Positions 37,306 through 47,843 of a DNA stretch of 64,000 nt are shown in pieces (position 1 is the first letter of the stretch; every line of letters begins with the position of its first letter). The notes below the pieces were generated by a model that searched no databases, had not been told where the DNA came from, and saw only the letters and a list, made by a program, of their open reading frames with translations. The stretch covers positions 55,742,255 through 55,806,254 of the forward strand of contig NC_134576.1 in the NCBI RefSeq assembly GCF_050947875.1. Direction: 5' to 3'. Both the position numbers and the translations under genes were made by a program. This stretch comes from Dermacentor variabilis. Lineage: Eukaryota; Arthropoda; Arachnida; Ixodida; Ixodidae.

Positions 37306-38171
37306 TTACTCTTTATTTTAGTACACAACTTTACCGAGCTGCTTTACATCGGGTGCGGCAAGCTATATGTGTTTAGAATCCTGAACAACTTGTCAGTCAT
37401 ATGCTGAAGCCAGAGCTTGCGTCATGAACTTCTCTGTGGGCGTTCTCCTATATTTAATATGTGCTTAGAAAAATTGACGCCATTAATCCATTCCGCCTAG
37501 AACTTCGTACTGTAGTGCACACGGCAAATGAAACATCAGTAAGAAATGATGTGCAGACATAGGAACAGCAGAAAACCTCTCAAATTGACAACTGAAAGCT
37601 TACAATGCATAATGTTTCACTATATGCAAGCCAAGTCTGTTCAGATATTACAATCTTGAAATCAGTCCTCACACTTTGTTATCGCAATTTTCTCGTTTAC
37701 TATTTTTAATAATGTCGTGCACCCAAAACCTCAGATGGCACGCTGCAATACTCTCGTAAAAGGACTCGCGCTCTTGTGTTCAAGCCAACATTTCAGAACA
37801 GAATTTTTCGCTGGGCTAGTTGTTGCAGATAATTGAACAGGAAACCCTCGAAGCATAAGTACGCGTACATGCTGAGCTTACAACTATTCTGTTGTAAATC
37901 CAGCGCTCGTCCTGTCCACGTGTTCTCCGGTGTACGCGTTCGTCTCGCTGTTTTTCCTCGTTAAAACACATTCGCTGCACGGAACGTACACGGTACAAAC
38001 CAAACCGAGCATGTCGTCGTACAAGCACACCGCACATGTATTCGAGCACAAACCGAGACCTCTTCATGCCAGTGGTCTGCGTGTGCTTTTCCTGTTGGTC
38101 CTCCACTCGCAGGAGGTCTACTTCAATTAGCATAGAAAAAGAAGCCTGGTCGACTATAGGTAGCGTTTCGC
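37306..38171. other. No gene recognised
   Basis: Unremarkable DNA between a LINE 3' end and a TTAA element. The open frame at 37816-38133 (minus, 105 codons) has no domain. Confidence 0.4.
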
Positions 38172-38579
38172 TTAAAGGGACACTAAAGGTTACCAGAAAT
38201 TCAAGTTAAAGTGGTAGAGCAATGTTCTAGAACGTCTAAGGCGTCAATATAATCGCGAACAGAGCTTTAGTAACCGAGAAATTGAGGTAAATGCATGACA
38301 CGATTTGAGACCCCCCAGCGACATTCCGGTACTAGCCCGATGACGAAAGGACTCCTCATAATTTGTGTTACTAATACTCAACTACTCGTATTAAAAATAT
38401 AATTTCATTCGATTATAAGACGGAAAAAAATGCTACTTGTCTACGTCTATTCGATTCTAAGAAAAAATAACATTTTGACGTTACCCTTCAGTAATATGGG
38501 TGTTCGAAAAGTTTCGTTTTCGCTCGACTCTGCGCGCTCGACTCTGCGCCGCGCACGCTTTGGAGTTTCAGTAGTTTCG

Positions 38580-38948
38580 TTATCGCGTCGTGCTGTGAGG
38601 GTTCTGCTGGCTCGCGAAACTTTCATTTGGAACAAGCAGCGAGAATGCCACGTCCATGTGATGTCGTGGGAAGCCCTCGTTGCTTTCCCGCTCCGGAGAG
38701 CCGGTGTCGAGGCCGCCGTCGTAGTACGCAACGACGCCGGCAGTGTGAGCCCTCAGCAGCAGGTCGCGCTCGTCGGTGCTCAAATCGCTGAAGTTGAGCC
38801 CACCATCGCGAGCCAATCTGTCGGTGTCAGGGTCTATTGCGACGAGCGTCGAAGTTAGCGTCATAGAATGAAGTACCAGCTTATGGGCGTCTTGCGCTGG
38901 AGTTTGAGGTATAGTAGCGGCGCCTGGTGGCGGTGCGGGAAACGACAT
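38580..38948 (-). CDS. Open frame carried inside the TTAA element (longer allele)
   Basis: Minus-strand counterpart of the frame at 8079-8387. It starts at MSFPAPPPGAAT because the earlier ATG is ACG here, and reads through the position that is TGA in copy 1 (CGA here) to give 122 codons ending QNPHSTTR. Differences from copy 1 in the shared part are I to F, M to I and R to H; no synonymous difference was seen. No known domain. It may be a fragment of a host gene captured by the element, or an ancestral element-encoded protein. Confidence 0.3.
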   Translation of the reverse strand: MSFPAPPPGAATIPQTPAQDAHKLVLHSMTLTSTLVAIDPDTDRLARDGGLNFSDLSTDERDLLLRAHTAGVVAYYDGGLDTGSPERESNEGFPRHHMDVAFSLLVPNESFASQQNPHSTTR

Positions 38949-39170
38949 CTGGGTCGTGCCAGCTTGGGTCGTATTGAGCCCTGGCTGTGGCGAAGTACGT
39001 TTCTAGGCCGAGTTTTGCGTCGATTCGCACATTTTTATGCCCTGTTGCGAGTGCGAAAAGGCTCGTCGCTTCTCATAGACCACGCCGACCACGCTGCGAG
39101 TGCGCCGTGGGACGTAATGTGGGACGTAATTCGTTTCTCCTTCCGCTAGCTACCATACTCCCGCTTTCGC

Positions 39171-39645
39171 CACGGAGGAAGGAAACTAAGGAGAGGCCCT
39201 ACCCCCTCCGCGCGCTAGGAGAAAAGTGTGGCGGAAATGACGTAGTAGGTTCTCATTTTTTTTGCAGCTTTTTTATTTTTTGTTGTTGTATGGCCGCGCC
39301 TTTTGGGCCACAATGGCGGCGTTGTTGTGGTTTTGAGCGCTCACACGTGTTGCTCTGGTAGGTTGGTGGTAGGCGCTGTGTAGGCGCTGTGTGGGCGGGT
39401 TTGCGTTAGTCACCGTGTCTTGTTGCGCTGTGTTACCTGCACCGTGCTCTGTCGGATGTTGCGCGAGAGCGCGCGCTCTGCGCGCGAAACCACGCGCAGC
39501 GCGGCGTGGTTTCGCGAAAGATGTAAACAAGAGAGGAGGGGGGCCCAAAAGGCGGAGCATCGCCATGAGCAACGCCAACTTCCGGCTTCACTTTTGCTTC
39601 ACAAAGAGTGACGTCAGGGCCTCTCCTTAGTTTCCTTCCTCCGTG
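39171..39645. mobile_element. Nested 475-bp MITE with 8-bp target duplication (hAT-like)
   Basis: Termini read CACGGAGGAAGGAAACTAAG inward from both sides, with about 30 bp of perfect inverted repeat (on through GAGAGGCCCT). They are flanked by a perfect direct repeat GCTTTCGC at 39163-39170 and 39646-39653. The first TTAA-element copy has a single GCGAAAGC at 7842-7849, the uninterrupted target site on the other strand. An 8-bp duplication fits hAT or P-type transposition. The interior holds a perfect 13-bp palindrome (CGCGAAACCACGC, 39483-39495, with 39504-39516) and no transposase. Confidence 0.9.
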
Positions 39646-40194
39646 GCTTTCGCTCTGCTGTCGGCTCTGTCTTGGCTCTGTTTCTGACCGCGCGTTCGCG
39701 TTTTGCGCAGAAAAGCCGTAGCGCCGTCTGCGGACGCCGTTCTACTCACCGATGGCGCAACGTCACTATGAGACCATGATGTCAGTACTCCTCGATTGGA
39801 GGGCGGGCGATTTGAACTGGGCTAGAGGTACGCGGACGCTTCAGAACGCATTTTCTCTTAAAATAAGTCTCTCATTGGCACGAAACAAGCGTTTCGAGGT
39901 TTCTGTGATGGTATTTCAACAGTCCACGTTGACTTAATAGTAACCTTTAGGGTCCCTTTAAGGAGGTTGCCTTACCCACTAGCTCGGATTCAGGTCTTAG
40001 TACTAAACTTACCACTTATTTATTTGAAAACCCCTAAGGTTTAGTTGCCTGGTACTTTCGTGACAACCACTCTTAATATCTCGTTTTGAAAGTTCCCGAT
40101 AACTGCTCTTGAAGCAAGTGCTTGGTATTTCCGTGACTTCCGTGCGTGGTGACAAGAAACTCAAAGTTAAGCTATATTTTTAGCTTTTGTCGCG

Positions 40195-40833
40195 ATAGCA
40201 ATCGTAGGACACTCCAGGCGAATTTACGTCGTCGCCGTCGCCGAGATGTTCTGTATAAAATACAAGTGCGATAACATCGCGGCTGCGCGCCATATGCTCT
40301 AGGTTCGAGCGAAGACTTGCGAAGGTGAGCCGAGAAGTATGGTGGCTTGATGCGACGGTGTCTGCTCGCGCTCTCAAGGGACGAAGGCGGGGAGGCTGCG
40401 CGCACACTTCTGATGAGCGCAAGGGGGCTGGGGGACGGTGCCAGGTTAGTGCGCATCTCTTTTACTAAAGCTGCGGCGGCTGAGCGAGGCCGCCGCGCGT
40501 CCTATCTTGGAGACAATCTGCGCTGGGTTCGAAGGCTAGCTGACTGGAGATAGATGATGGCTTCGTGCGCGCCGTGTTCTCGCGCGCCTTGTTCGCCTTG
40601 AAGCTAGAGGGAGCACGAAGCGGAATTCGCTCGCTGCTGCTGCCGTTCTTCATTGCGCCAGCGTTCTTATTGCGAATGTCCGCGGTCATCGAGTTGGATG
40701 TGTTTCGTGTTCTGTGTGTGCGCGCGTGAAAATGTGCTTGTTAATTTATTTACTAAGCCAACGTTTACAGAAGTGAATACATTTGATAAAACGACTAAGC
40801 TTGCTTCGTGTAGCTGTCTAATAATTTGCTATT
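40195..40833 (+). repeat. Dispersed repeat, copy A
   Basis: Shares a long collinear stretch with 52655-53217 in the same orientation. Common blocks include GGTGAGCCGAGA, GGTGGCTTGATG versus GCTGGCTTGATG, GAGCGCAT.. CTC, GATGGCTTCGTG, TCCGCGGT and AGTGAA.AC..TTGATAAA, ending near TAGCTGTCTAATAATTTG. Roughly 75-80 percent similar by eye. I recognise it as an abundant ixodid repeat, but no coding region, terminal repeat or target duplication is visible, so its class is unknown. Confidence 0.65.
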
Positions 40834-41033
40834 AATTTTTTTTTGCATTCAATGCTTTGCTTGCCGGTCGAAACTGTGACTTGTTTTTTGATGGGCACAT
40901 CTTCAGAAGTGTCGGCGTGTAAAATTTCTTACATTTTCCAGCGCACATTTAAAACCCATCCGAATGCTTCGACAGGGTAGCTAGTTTTGTGGGCAGGGGT
41001 TCCACAGACGTAGGAGACAGGGCTGGGCGAATG

Positions 41034-41034
41034 T

Positions 41035-41122
<88 letters not shown>

Positions 41123-41123
41123 T
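41034..41123. repeat. (CTTT)n microsatellite at a LINE 3' terminus
   Basis: About 22 uninterrupted CTTT units. On the minus strand this is an (AAAG)n tail directly following ...AAGGAATGTCTAAAG, the putative 3' end of the CR1-like LINE. Confidence 0.9.
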
Positions 41124-41538
41124 AGACATTCCTTACAGAAATGCCTTGGGGGACGCGACAAAAGGCACTAAACGTGCCTGACTGGCCTCGCCACCCTTGG
41201 CAGCTGCGGTCACACAAGCACATAAATTAATAACAAAAAGTATAAAATAGAAAAGCCGTAATTTGAAACATGGCAAAACGTAGACATCAATAACTGTTTT
41301 CTTTTTTTTTTACATCAGTAACATAGTACAGATACAATCAGATACATGATACAGGTATGTCGAAACAGCAGTCGTCCGGGTACAGAAAATATATCGGACT
41401 TTCACAGTGAAAAGCAAAGATTCACAGAGTAAGCGGAAACCAACTAGGATCAGTACGGCACGATTGTTAGTCCGTATTAAGAAAAAAATGTCTGAGCATT
41501 TTTCTGAAAAGCTGCACCGAGGTAGCTGTAACGAGTGC

Positions 41539-44290
41539 TTAAGCTATTTCCGGATATTCGTTTAGTAGGTCTGGTATCATAAAGGTTAGTTTTTGATCGC
41601 CATATTTTGTGCGGGAACGTGGCCTGGACATTAAATTCTTTCGTAGGCAGTACGGACCAGGTTTCGCTTGATACTTGGTTTGGAAAGGTGTTATTTGGTG
41701 CTGATGAAAAATTTCTAGGGCCAGTTTATATTTATAAAATTTATGAATAGGCAGTATTTTATTTGATTTGAAAAAGGCGTAGTGTCTTCCGAAAGTTCTA
41801 AATTTCCGATTGCACGCACCGCTCGCTTTTGCAATGAAAAAAAGCAGGCTAGGTTGGTTTTTGTCGTTATTGACCATACCAAAAAACAGTAACATAAGCG
41901 GGAATGAATAAGCGCGTAGTATATCTGCCTTTTCACCGCAGACGGGATATAATATCTTACTTTATTTAAGATTCCAACAGCTCGCCCTAGGTCACTTCGG
42001 AGCTTGTCAACGTGAGGCGTCCATGAAAGGTTTTCTTGAAATGCCACCCCCAAAAATCTAACAGATACAGATTGTTCGATGGTAACGTTCTGAAATTTTA
42101 AATCTAAGTTTACAGTCCGGTGGTTTCCTCGCGCCCGGAAGGGTAAGTATTTCGTTTTACTGATGTTTAATTGAAGTCTATTAGGTTGAAGCCACAAATC
42201 CAGACTTGTCAGCCATTCGTTAGCTCGATGAAATACCTCGCTTACGTGAGCACCTGAGAAGTATACATTCGTATCGTCTGCATATAAAATTAACTTTGTA
42301 TTTTTGTTAATGTTTACAATATCGTTAATGTATAATAAAAATAACGTCGGTCCTAGTAGTGATCCCTGTGGTGCACCAAATTTTACAAACTTTAAGTAAG
42401 AGTTTCGGCCATTCATGCATGTAAATTGAGCTCTCGAAGTTAAGTAGCTTTTTATCAAAGACCAAGCTTTGCCGCGTATTCCATACGATCGCAATTTCTT
42501 TAAGAGCCCGTCATATTGGACACAGTCAAAAGCCTTTCTAAAATCCAGAAGTATTCCCAGGGTAACTATATTCCTGTCAATATTGTCTAGTATGTGCTCC
42601 TTTATTTCAAGAAGTGCATTTTCAGATGACTTGTTCTTCCTAAACCCGAATTGTTCGCTTACTATTATATTGTTTGTCGTCAGAAAACCAGAAAGTCTTT
42701 TATGTATTATGTTCTTCGCCATCTTCGCAAAGATAGGAAGCACTGAGATTGGTATGCAATTGTTCTTGTCTTTAATGGAACCACCTTTATGTATTACGTT
42801 CACACGGGCTAGCTTCATTGCGTCTGGGAACACTTCGGTTGAAAGAATAAAGTTGAGAATGTGCATAAGGGGGTTGCTTACCATCTTCGCGACAGCTTTC
42901 AGTTGTCTAGGTTTAATATCGTCAGCTCCAGCAGCGCAATCGTTTTTTTAAGGCCAATATGACATCAGTTATGTCATATTGATCAGTGGGTGACATAAAT
43001 ATAGTATTTTGACAGTGCGTTTTCACAAAATGTTCGCAAGGTATTTTAGCGCGGTCATCTGCGGAAGCACCCACCTTAATAAAGTGTTCGTTAAACAAGT
43101 TCGCGACCTCGATGTCACTCATGGTCTCACTTTCATACAAAACACGTTTTGGCGAACTTGTCTTGCCTATGATGTGCTGGATCGCTTTCCATACAAGACG
43201 AGAATTTCCCACGATTTCAGAGAATTTTTTCATGTAAAATTCTCGTTCTGCTTTTTCAATATCAGCACTTAATTGGTTCCTCACTTTTTTAAATATTTGA
43301 AGATCTCCTTCACACCTTGTTTCTAAGAACTTCGGGAAAAGTCTATGCCTGTGTTTAATTATGGTATATAATTCGTGCGATATCCAAGATTTTCTTGTTC
43401 TTTTGTGTCTTTTAAAAGCTTTTAACGGAAAGGAGGCCTTGTAGGCAGAAGTAAAAGACTTCAGAGAGACATTATAAGCAACATTTGGCTCGTGTTCTTT
43501 TGTGACAATATCCCATTTCTGTTGTCCCATGAGTTCTTTAAACCTTAACATGTTTTTCCCCAGTAGTCTCTAATCAGAGTTTCTTTTTCTAATATACGCT
43601 TTTGTTTCGATGGTATTAGACAATAAATTGGTAAATGATCGGTAAGATCACAAGTGATAACACCTGACTTAACTTCATCAGGGCAAATGCGTGTAATACA
43701 CAGGTCTAATATTGTTTCAGTATTTGAGGTGACACGGGTAGGCTCATTAATTACATTTGAACACCCATATGATTCGAAAAGTTCTTTGAAATGCAAGAAG
43801 GTAGCATTATTTTCAGAAGCATTTATATTAAAGTCGCCGACAAAAACACATTCACGGTTGATTTCAATACTACGCATAAGTACTCCTTCGACAAACTGCA
43901 TAAATTCACTTATACACCCAGATGGCGGTCGCTACACGACAGCAAGAACTATGTCGTAGCAGTGAATAAAACACACTCATAATCGTCGTTTAGGGTATTA
44001 TAGTTTGGTGGAATTTGGTACGGCAGATCCGAACGGACATACAGAGCAAACACTACTTCCATGCTTCAATGAACGACAGGCTGACACACAGTCATATCCC
44101 GGTCGTAAAAAACAAACACCCTATGTGAACCATATCTCACTAAAACAAATGAAATCGAATTCATGCTTTAGGCTCGATAAAAACAAAGTAACCTCATCAA
44201 ATTGATTACGAAAGCTTTGGGAGTCCAAATGAAATAAAGAAAGCTTTTGCTCATCCTTCAGCTGCACAGCATGATGAGCGAAATTTGTCA
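41539..44290 (-). pseudogene. CR1-like ORF2: endonuclease and reverse transcriptase
   Basis: The endonuclease N-terminus can be traced from about 44230 (DSQSFRNQFDEVTLFL, FDFICFSEIWF) with frame changes. It continues at 43901-43545 with VFVGDFNINA and TDHLPIYC, the GDFN and S/TDH signatures of the APE-like endonuclease. A spacer frame (43551-42922) bridges to the RT at 42884-41715: VNVIHKGGSIKDKNNCIPIS, LDFRKAFDCV, APQGSLLGPTLFLLYINDI and LILYADDTNVYFSG, with intact catalytic YADD, then the thumb (FLGVAFQENLSWTPHVD). The C-terminus shifts frame near 41890 and ends at 41539 (NEYPEIA). It is broken in at least four places, so not functional as it stands. The RT pattern fits CR1/L2; Jockey is less likely. 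Confidence 0.85.
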
Positions 44291-44336
44291 TGAATGGAGT
44301 GGCGCTTTCTTGGAAGTATAACAGAGGACTGTGCTA

Positions 44337-45336
44337 TCATTTCAGGTTTGCAAGATCATCCTTATCACGGACAACAACTGCACGTGCAGCGGCCTTTTTT
44401 CTTACAAGTACTTTTCCATTCGCGTGCCAAACGAACGCGTAGCCAGATTCCTTCGCCGAGTGTTTTGCACTTGCCAGAAGAGTACGAGAGAACCGAGTCA
44501 GATTTTCGCAGATAAACATGTCGGTATTAGCGTCTCGTAACGCCTTCCTTTCTTCTTCCAGCCAAGCGTCGCGAATTTCTGATTTTGCGAAGCTAACAAT
44601 TACGCCCCGTGTTTTACCCGGCTTAGCAGGAAGCCTGTGTATGGCTGTGATGTCGCTCGAGCACAGTGGCTTAAGCTCCAGTGTCGTACCTATGTCGTTA
44701 ACCTTCTTCATCAAATCTTCATCATCAGACTCTGGGATGCCGTGAACATCAATGTTCAGACTACGGTTGCGCCACTCTAGGTTATGTACGTCCAGATTGA
44801 GCTGTGAAATTCCGCTGGCCCCTTCCCCCTTCTCGAGCTGTTCAACTCGCCTCGTAACTTCCTTGGTCAACTTTTCTTGGGCAAGAAGACGTGTTCGAAA
44901 GTCGTCGAGTTTATCAGAGAGTAGTTGGACAGATGATTCAAGTGGCTCAAGCTTGCCAGACAAGGTCAGGAGAGAGTCAATCTTACTTTCCATTGCAAGC
45001 CGAGTGATTAGCTCTCGGTCGGACGGCCGTTCTTCTCGTGCCCCCAATATGGGATTTTCTACCACCCTTGCATGACTGACACTTCCAGGATTTATATGTC
45101 TTTCTTCGTTTCGATTTGTACGTATCCTCCGAAACGCCACTACAGGGTCCAAGATGAAAGACAGAATCACACTCAGAACAGCGTATCGACGGACAGCCGT
45201 CAGCAATAAACTGTCGGCACGCGCAGCAGTGTAACATAATGTCTGCGCGATCTACAACAGTTACCTTGGCAGCAGCGGCAGGAAACAAAAAGCCGTGTAA
45301 AAATAGATAACCAATCCGCAAATACAGGAAGCACAA
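44337..45336 (-). pseudogene. CR1-like ORF1 with PHD-like finger and coiled coil
   Basis: The N-terminal frame (45336-44983) has C-C-x-x-C (HCCACRQ), IRCSECDSVFHLGPCSGV and WKCQSC, the Cys4-His-Cys3 pattern of a PHD-type finger often found in ORF1 of CR1-like elements. After a frameshift near 45080 the second frame runs to 44337. It has a leucine-heptad stretch (LEPLESSVQLLSDKLDDF, KEVTRRVEQLEKG), NLEWRNRSLNIDVHGIPESD, typical of LINE ORF1 trimerisation and RNA-binding regions, then a basic end with VLVRKKAAARAVV. This nucleic-acid-binding protein packages the LINE RNA. One frameshift inactivates it. Confidence 0.8.
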
Positions 45337-45639
45337 ATTCAGGAGACGTGCGCGCTGGTTGCTGCTGCGGCTGCCAATGAGTTCGAAGTTTTGAGGTCGA
45401 ATCGGATATTACACACTAACTCTTCGTATTCGGAAATGAACTATTGGGTGTTTTCTCATCCTCAGAGTTGAGCAAATATATGGCAAAACCGAATGGTAAA
45501 GTCTGGTTACGGTTATGGGTATGCCAAACAATGTATCGCAAATCATCAGAGCTGCAACAACGGTCTTTCGAAGCAACAAAGAAACAAACTGGGTCATGCC
45601 AGCTTTCTCGTCAGCTTTCGTCGGATTTTTCCACAGGTT

Positions 45640-46235
45640 TCAGTCATCCTGCTCAACAGGTGGCAAGACTACCTGGAACGAGAAGGGCTGTACCCGGCCA
45701 CGGTGACCGACTTCAGTCAGCACCTAAGCACGCAGGGCGTGATGCTGCAGCTGAAATACCAAATCATCGATGATGTAGGCAGCGCCTGCGACAACAAGGC
45801 AATCCTGGGGCTCGACCTGCAGAGCGCCTTCGATACGGTGAAACACTCGGCGATTCTGTCCCAAGTCTTCAAGCTCAACATGGGCGAAAGATCCTACAAA
45901 TACATCAAGGACTTCCTCACGGACACGACCGCCGAGCTACGAGCAGGCGACCTCCAGACGCAAGAGAAGAAGCTCGGGAGCACCGGCACACCGCAGGAAT
46001 CGGTCATGTCGCCGACGCTGTTCAACCTAGTAATGATCGGAGTGGTCGAGAAGTTCGCGGGCATCGAAGACGTCGGGCACACCATCTACGTGGACGATAT
46101 CAAGCTGTGGGTGACCGGTGGCAGCGACGCCCACATCGAGGGCGCGCTGCAAGCCGCCGTCGACGCCATACAAGACCAGCTGGAAGGCACCGGACTGAGA
46201 TGCTCGCCGAGCAAATCGGAGCTTCTCATACTCCC
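45640..46235 (+). pseudogene. I-like LINE reverse transcriptase fragment
   Basis: Open for about 200 codons. It contains YQIIDDVGSACDNKAILGLD with LQSAFDTVKHSAIL (RT motif A, catalytic Asp present), STGTPQESVMSPTLFNLVMI (motif B, with PQG altered to PQE), HTIYVDDIKLWV (YVDD, motif C) and GLRCSPSKSELLI. Coding is GC-rich, unlike the AT-rich neighbours. Cut off on both sides: upstream (before about 45640) the frame reads unrelated sequence and downstream it runs into the CTGG-rich tract. The PQE change would impair the enzyme. Confidence 0.8.
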
Positions 46236-46254
46236 ACCTACCCTATTGCAAAAA

Positions 46255-46520
46255 CCAGCGTCTTCCAGTGTGAAACCAGCGCGTTTTTTTTTTTAGCACT
46301 GGGTCGCACTGGGTACGCTGGCGCTCGCTGGGACTCACTGTAACACCAGTGAGAACGCTGGATAAGAGCTGGGTCACACTGGAAGAGACGCTGGTTCCAC
46401 TGCCATGAAGCTGGGGCGCACTGGTTTGTGCTGCACAGGCACTGGCTCTCGCTGCAGTTCGCTGGTTCGCGCTGGAAACTGCGCTGGTTGTATTTGTGCC
46501 GCGCTGGTTCCAGTACGCAA
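46255..46520. repeat. CTGG-rich irregular repeat tract
   Basis: CTGG or its complement CCAG occurs roughly every 8-15 bases, in contexts such as CACTGG, GCGCTGG, CGCTGGTT and ACCAGCG. There is no fixed period. It begins immediately after the RT fragment and stops sharply near CAGTACGCAAGG. Confidence 0.7.
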
Positions 46521-47675
46521 GGACGAGCCTGCTGATATATTAAATGCTTTATGCAATTTCATCGCTTGATACTTGTCTCTTGTCCTAAATAACGCTATAT
46601 CTTGGGGTCATAAAACCCTATATCGTGTCGCAGCTTGGAATAAAGGTGCGTGAACTGCCCTGTTTATTCATGGACATTTGACACTCAAGATCACTTTCGT
46701 TTTTTCATTTTCCCTTTCGACTGTGCGGATAGCTAAATTCTTGAACGAAACCACGAAAACGCATAGGACACCGCGTTCTTTAGTAGTTGGCACGTAACAT
46801 ATGACTGCGATTTATCGCAGTGTTGTGGAGTGGACATGAAATGCAGAAGTCATTCAGACGCACGCGAACGGACCCAAAGTTCGAAGCCTATCGCTGACTG
46901 ATATTATATCGCACCGATAACAAAGCTGAGGTGATTCGTGTGCTTGCACTTTCCCTATTGTACTACAAAAAAGTTATGAGGCTTAAATACACACATTTTA
47001 GCTTTCGTCAGCTATAGCCGCGCCGAGACCGGTCTCCACCGAAGCCTTAGGCCTAGCGTACCCGCCGAGTTCGTTTTCACGCTATCGGCGCATCTAGGCT
47101 CAGGAATCAAGAAGTCTAACAAGAATAAATCACTCTATATTTCAGCTTTCGCATTGGTGTTCTTAAATAAACATTTTTTTTCATGTCTGCAGTGCCAGCA
47201 CAAGAAGCGATGACCGCTGATTTGACGCGTCCTAAACACAGGTATATGTGCAATCGCCGAAGGCTCCAAGCACTAGCGTGCGCTTCTCTGACGAAAATAT
47301 ATGACTATAGACAGACGTGTTGACTTAAAGGCCTCACTGAACTAAGAAAACGCTTCAGATCCATCGCGTGAAGAACAAGGAACGGCTACTGAAATCGGCA
47401 GTAACATCCCATACAGCGTCCCGGGTCGGCGGTTCATTTAGGACTTTTTTTCGACCTTAAAAGAGCAATCGCAGGTGAAAAATCGATGTTGGGGCACTTC
47501 CAAGAATGCTACTGAATACGAACAGCAAACTTTTCTTTGTAGTACAGGCGTGAGTTTTAGTTGCTGGGCGATAGCGCATCTACCATGTCTGTGCGAGACG
47601 TAGCTCTGCGAAACTAAAACTGCTTCTTGATTTTGACATGGCAAATTATCCGTTTATGTTCGTCTGCTGGTGTAC
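46521..47675. other. No gene; holds one arm of a direct repeat
   Basis: About 60 bases at 47036-47100 (CACCGAAGCC.TTAGGCCTAGC, CACGCTATCGGCGCATCTAG) recur at 47676-47735, directly upstream of the L1/Tx1-like LINE. Nothing else recognised. Confidence 0.5.
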
Positions 47676-47843
47676 CCACCGAAGCTTAGGCCTAGCGTAT
47701 CCGCCGAGTCCGTCTTCACGCTATCGGTGCGTCTAGGAGAAGAAGGCCGAAGAAGAAGAAGCCGTGTGGAACGGCTGTGCTCGAAAATGCTCACTGCTGG
47801 AAACAGCGTATCGGCCCCAGGCCGAGGATCGTAGACCCCGTTT

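Larger units (their letters stand above)
38172..39961. mobile_element. TTAA-bounded non-autonomous DNA element, copy 2 (inverted, with a nested insert)
   Basis: Same family as 7534-8879 but inverted. The left end TTAAAGGGACACTAAAGGTT corresponds to the right end of copy 1; the right end is TTTAGGGTCCCTTTAA. The two copies are near-identical over most of their length (about five differences over the 310-base open frame). Copy 2 has lost about 39 bp near 39095-39115 and gained a 475-bp insert (39171-39645). After subtracting the insert and its 8-bp duplication the length is 1307 bp, which agrees with copy 1 less the 39 bp. High identity implies recent mobility. Confidence 0.85.
41124..45380 (-). 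mobile_element. CR1-like LINE, nearly full length
   Basis: On the minus strand the element holds, in order, ORF1 (PHD-like finger and coiled coil, about 45260-44337), ORF2 (endonuclease then RT, about 44290-41539), a 3' UTR of about 400 nt and an (AAAG)n tail. Total near 4.2 kb, about the expected size for the clade. Several frameshifts and stops interrupt the endonuclease and ORF1; the RT part is largely open. Right boundary approximate. Confidence 0.85.

Noticed and set aside
40929..41171. Open frames rich in KERK or FLSF
   Set aside because: They are translations of the (CTTT)n microsatellite.
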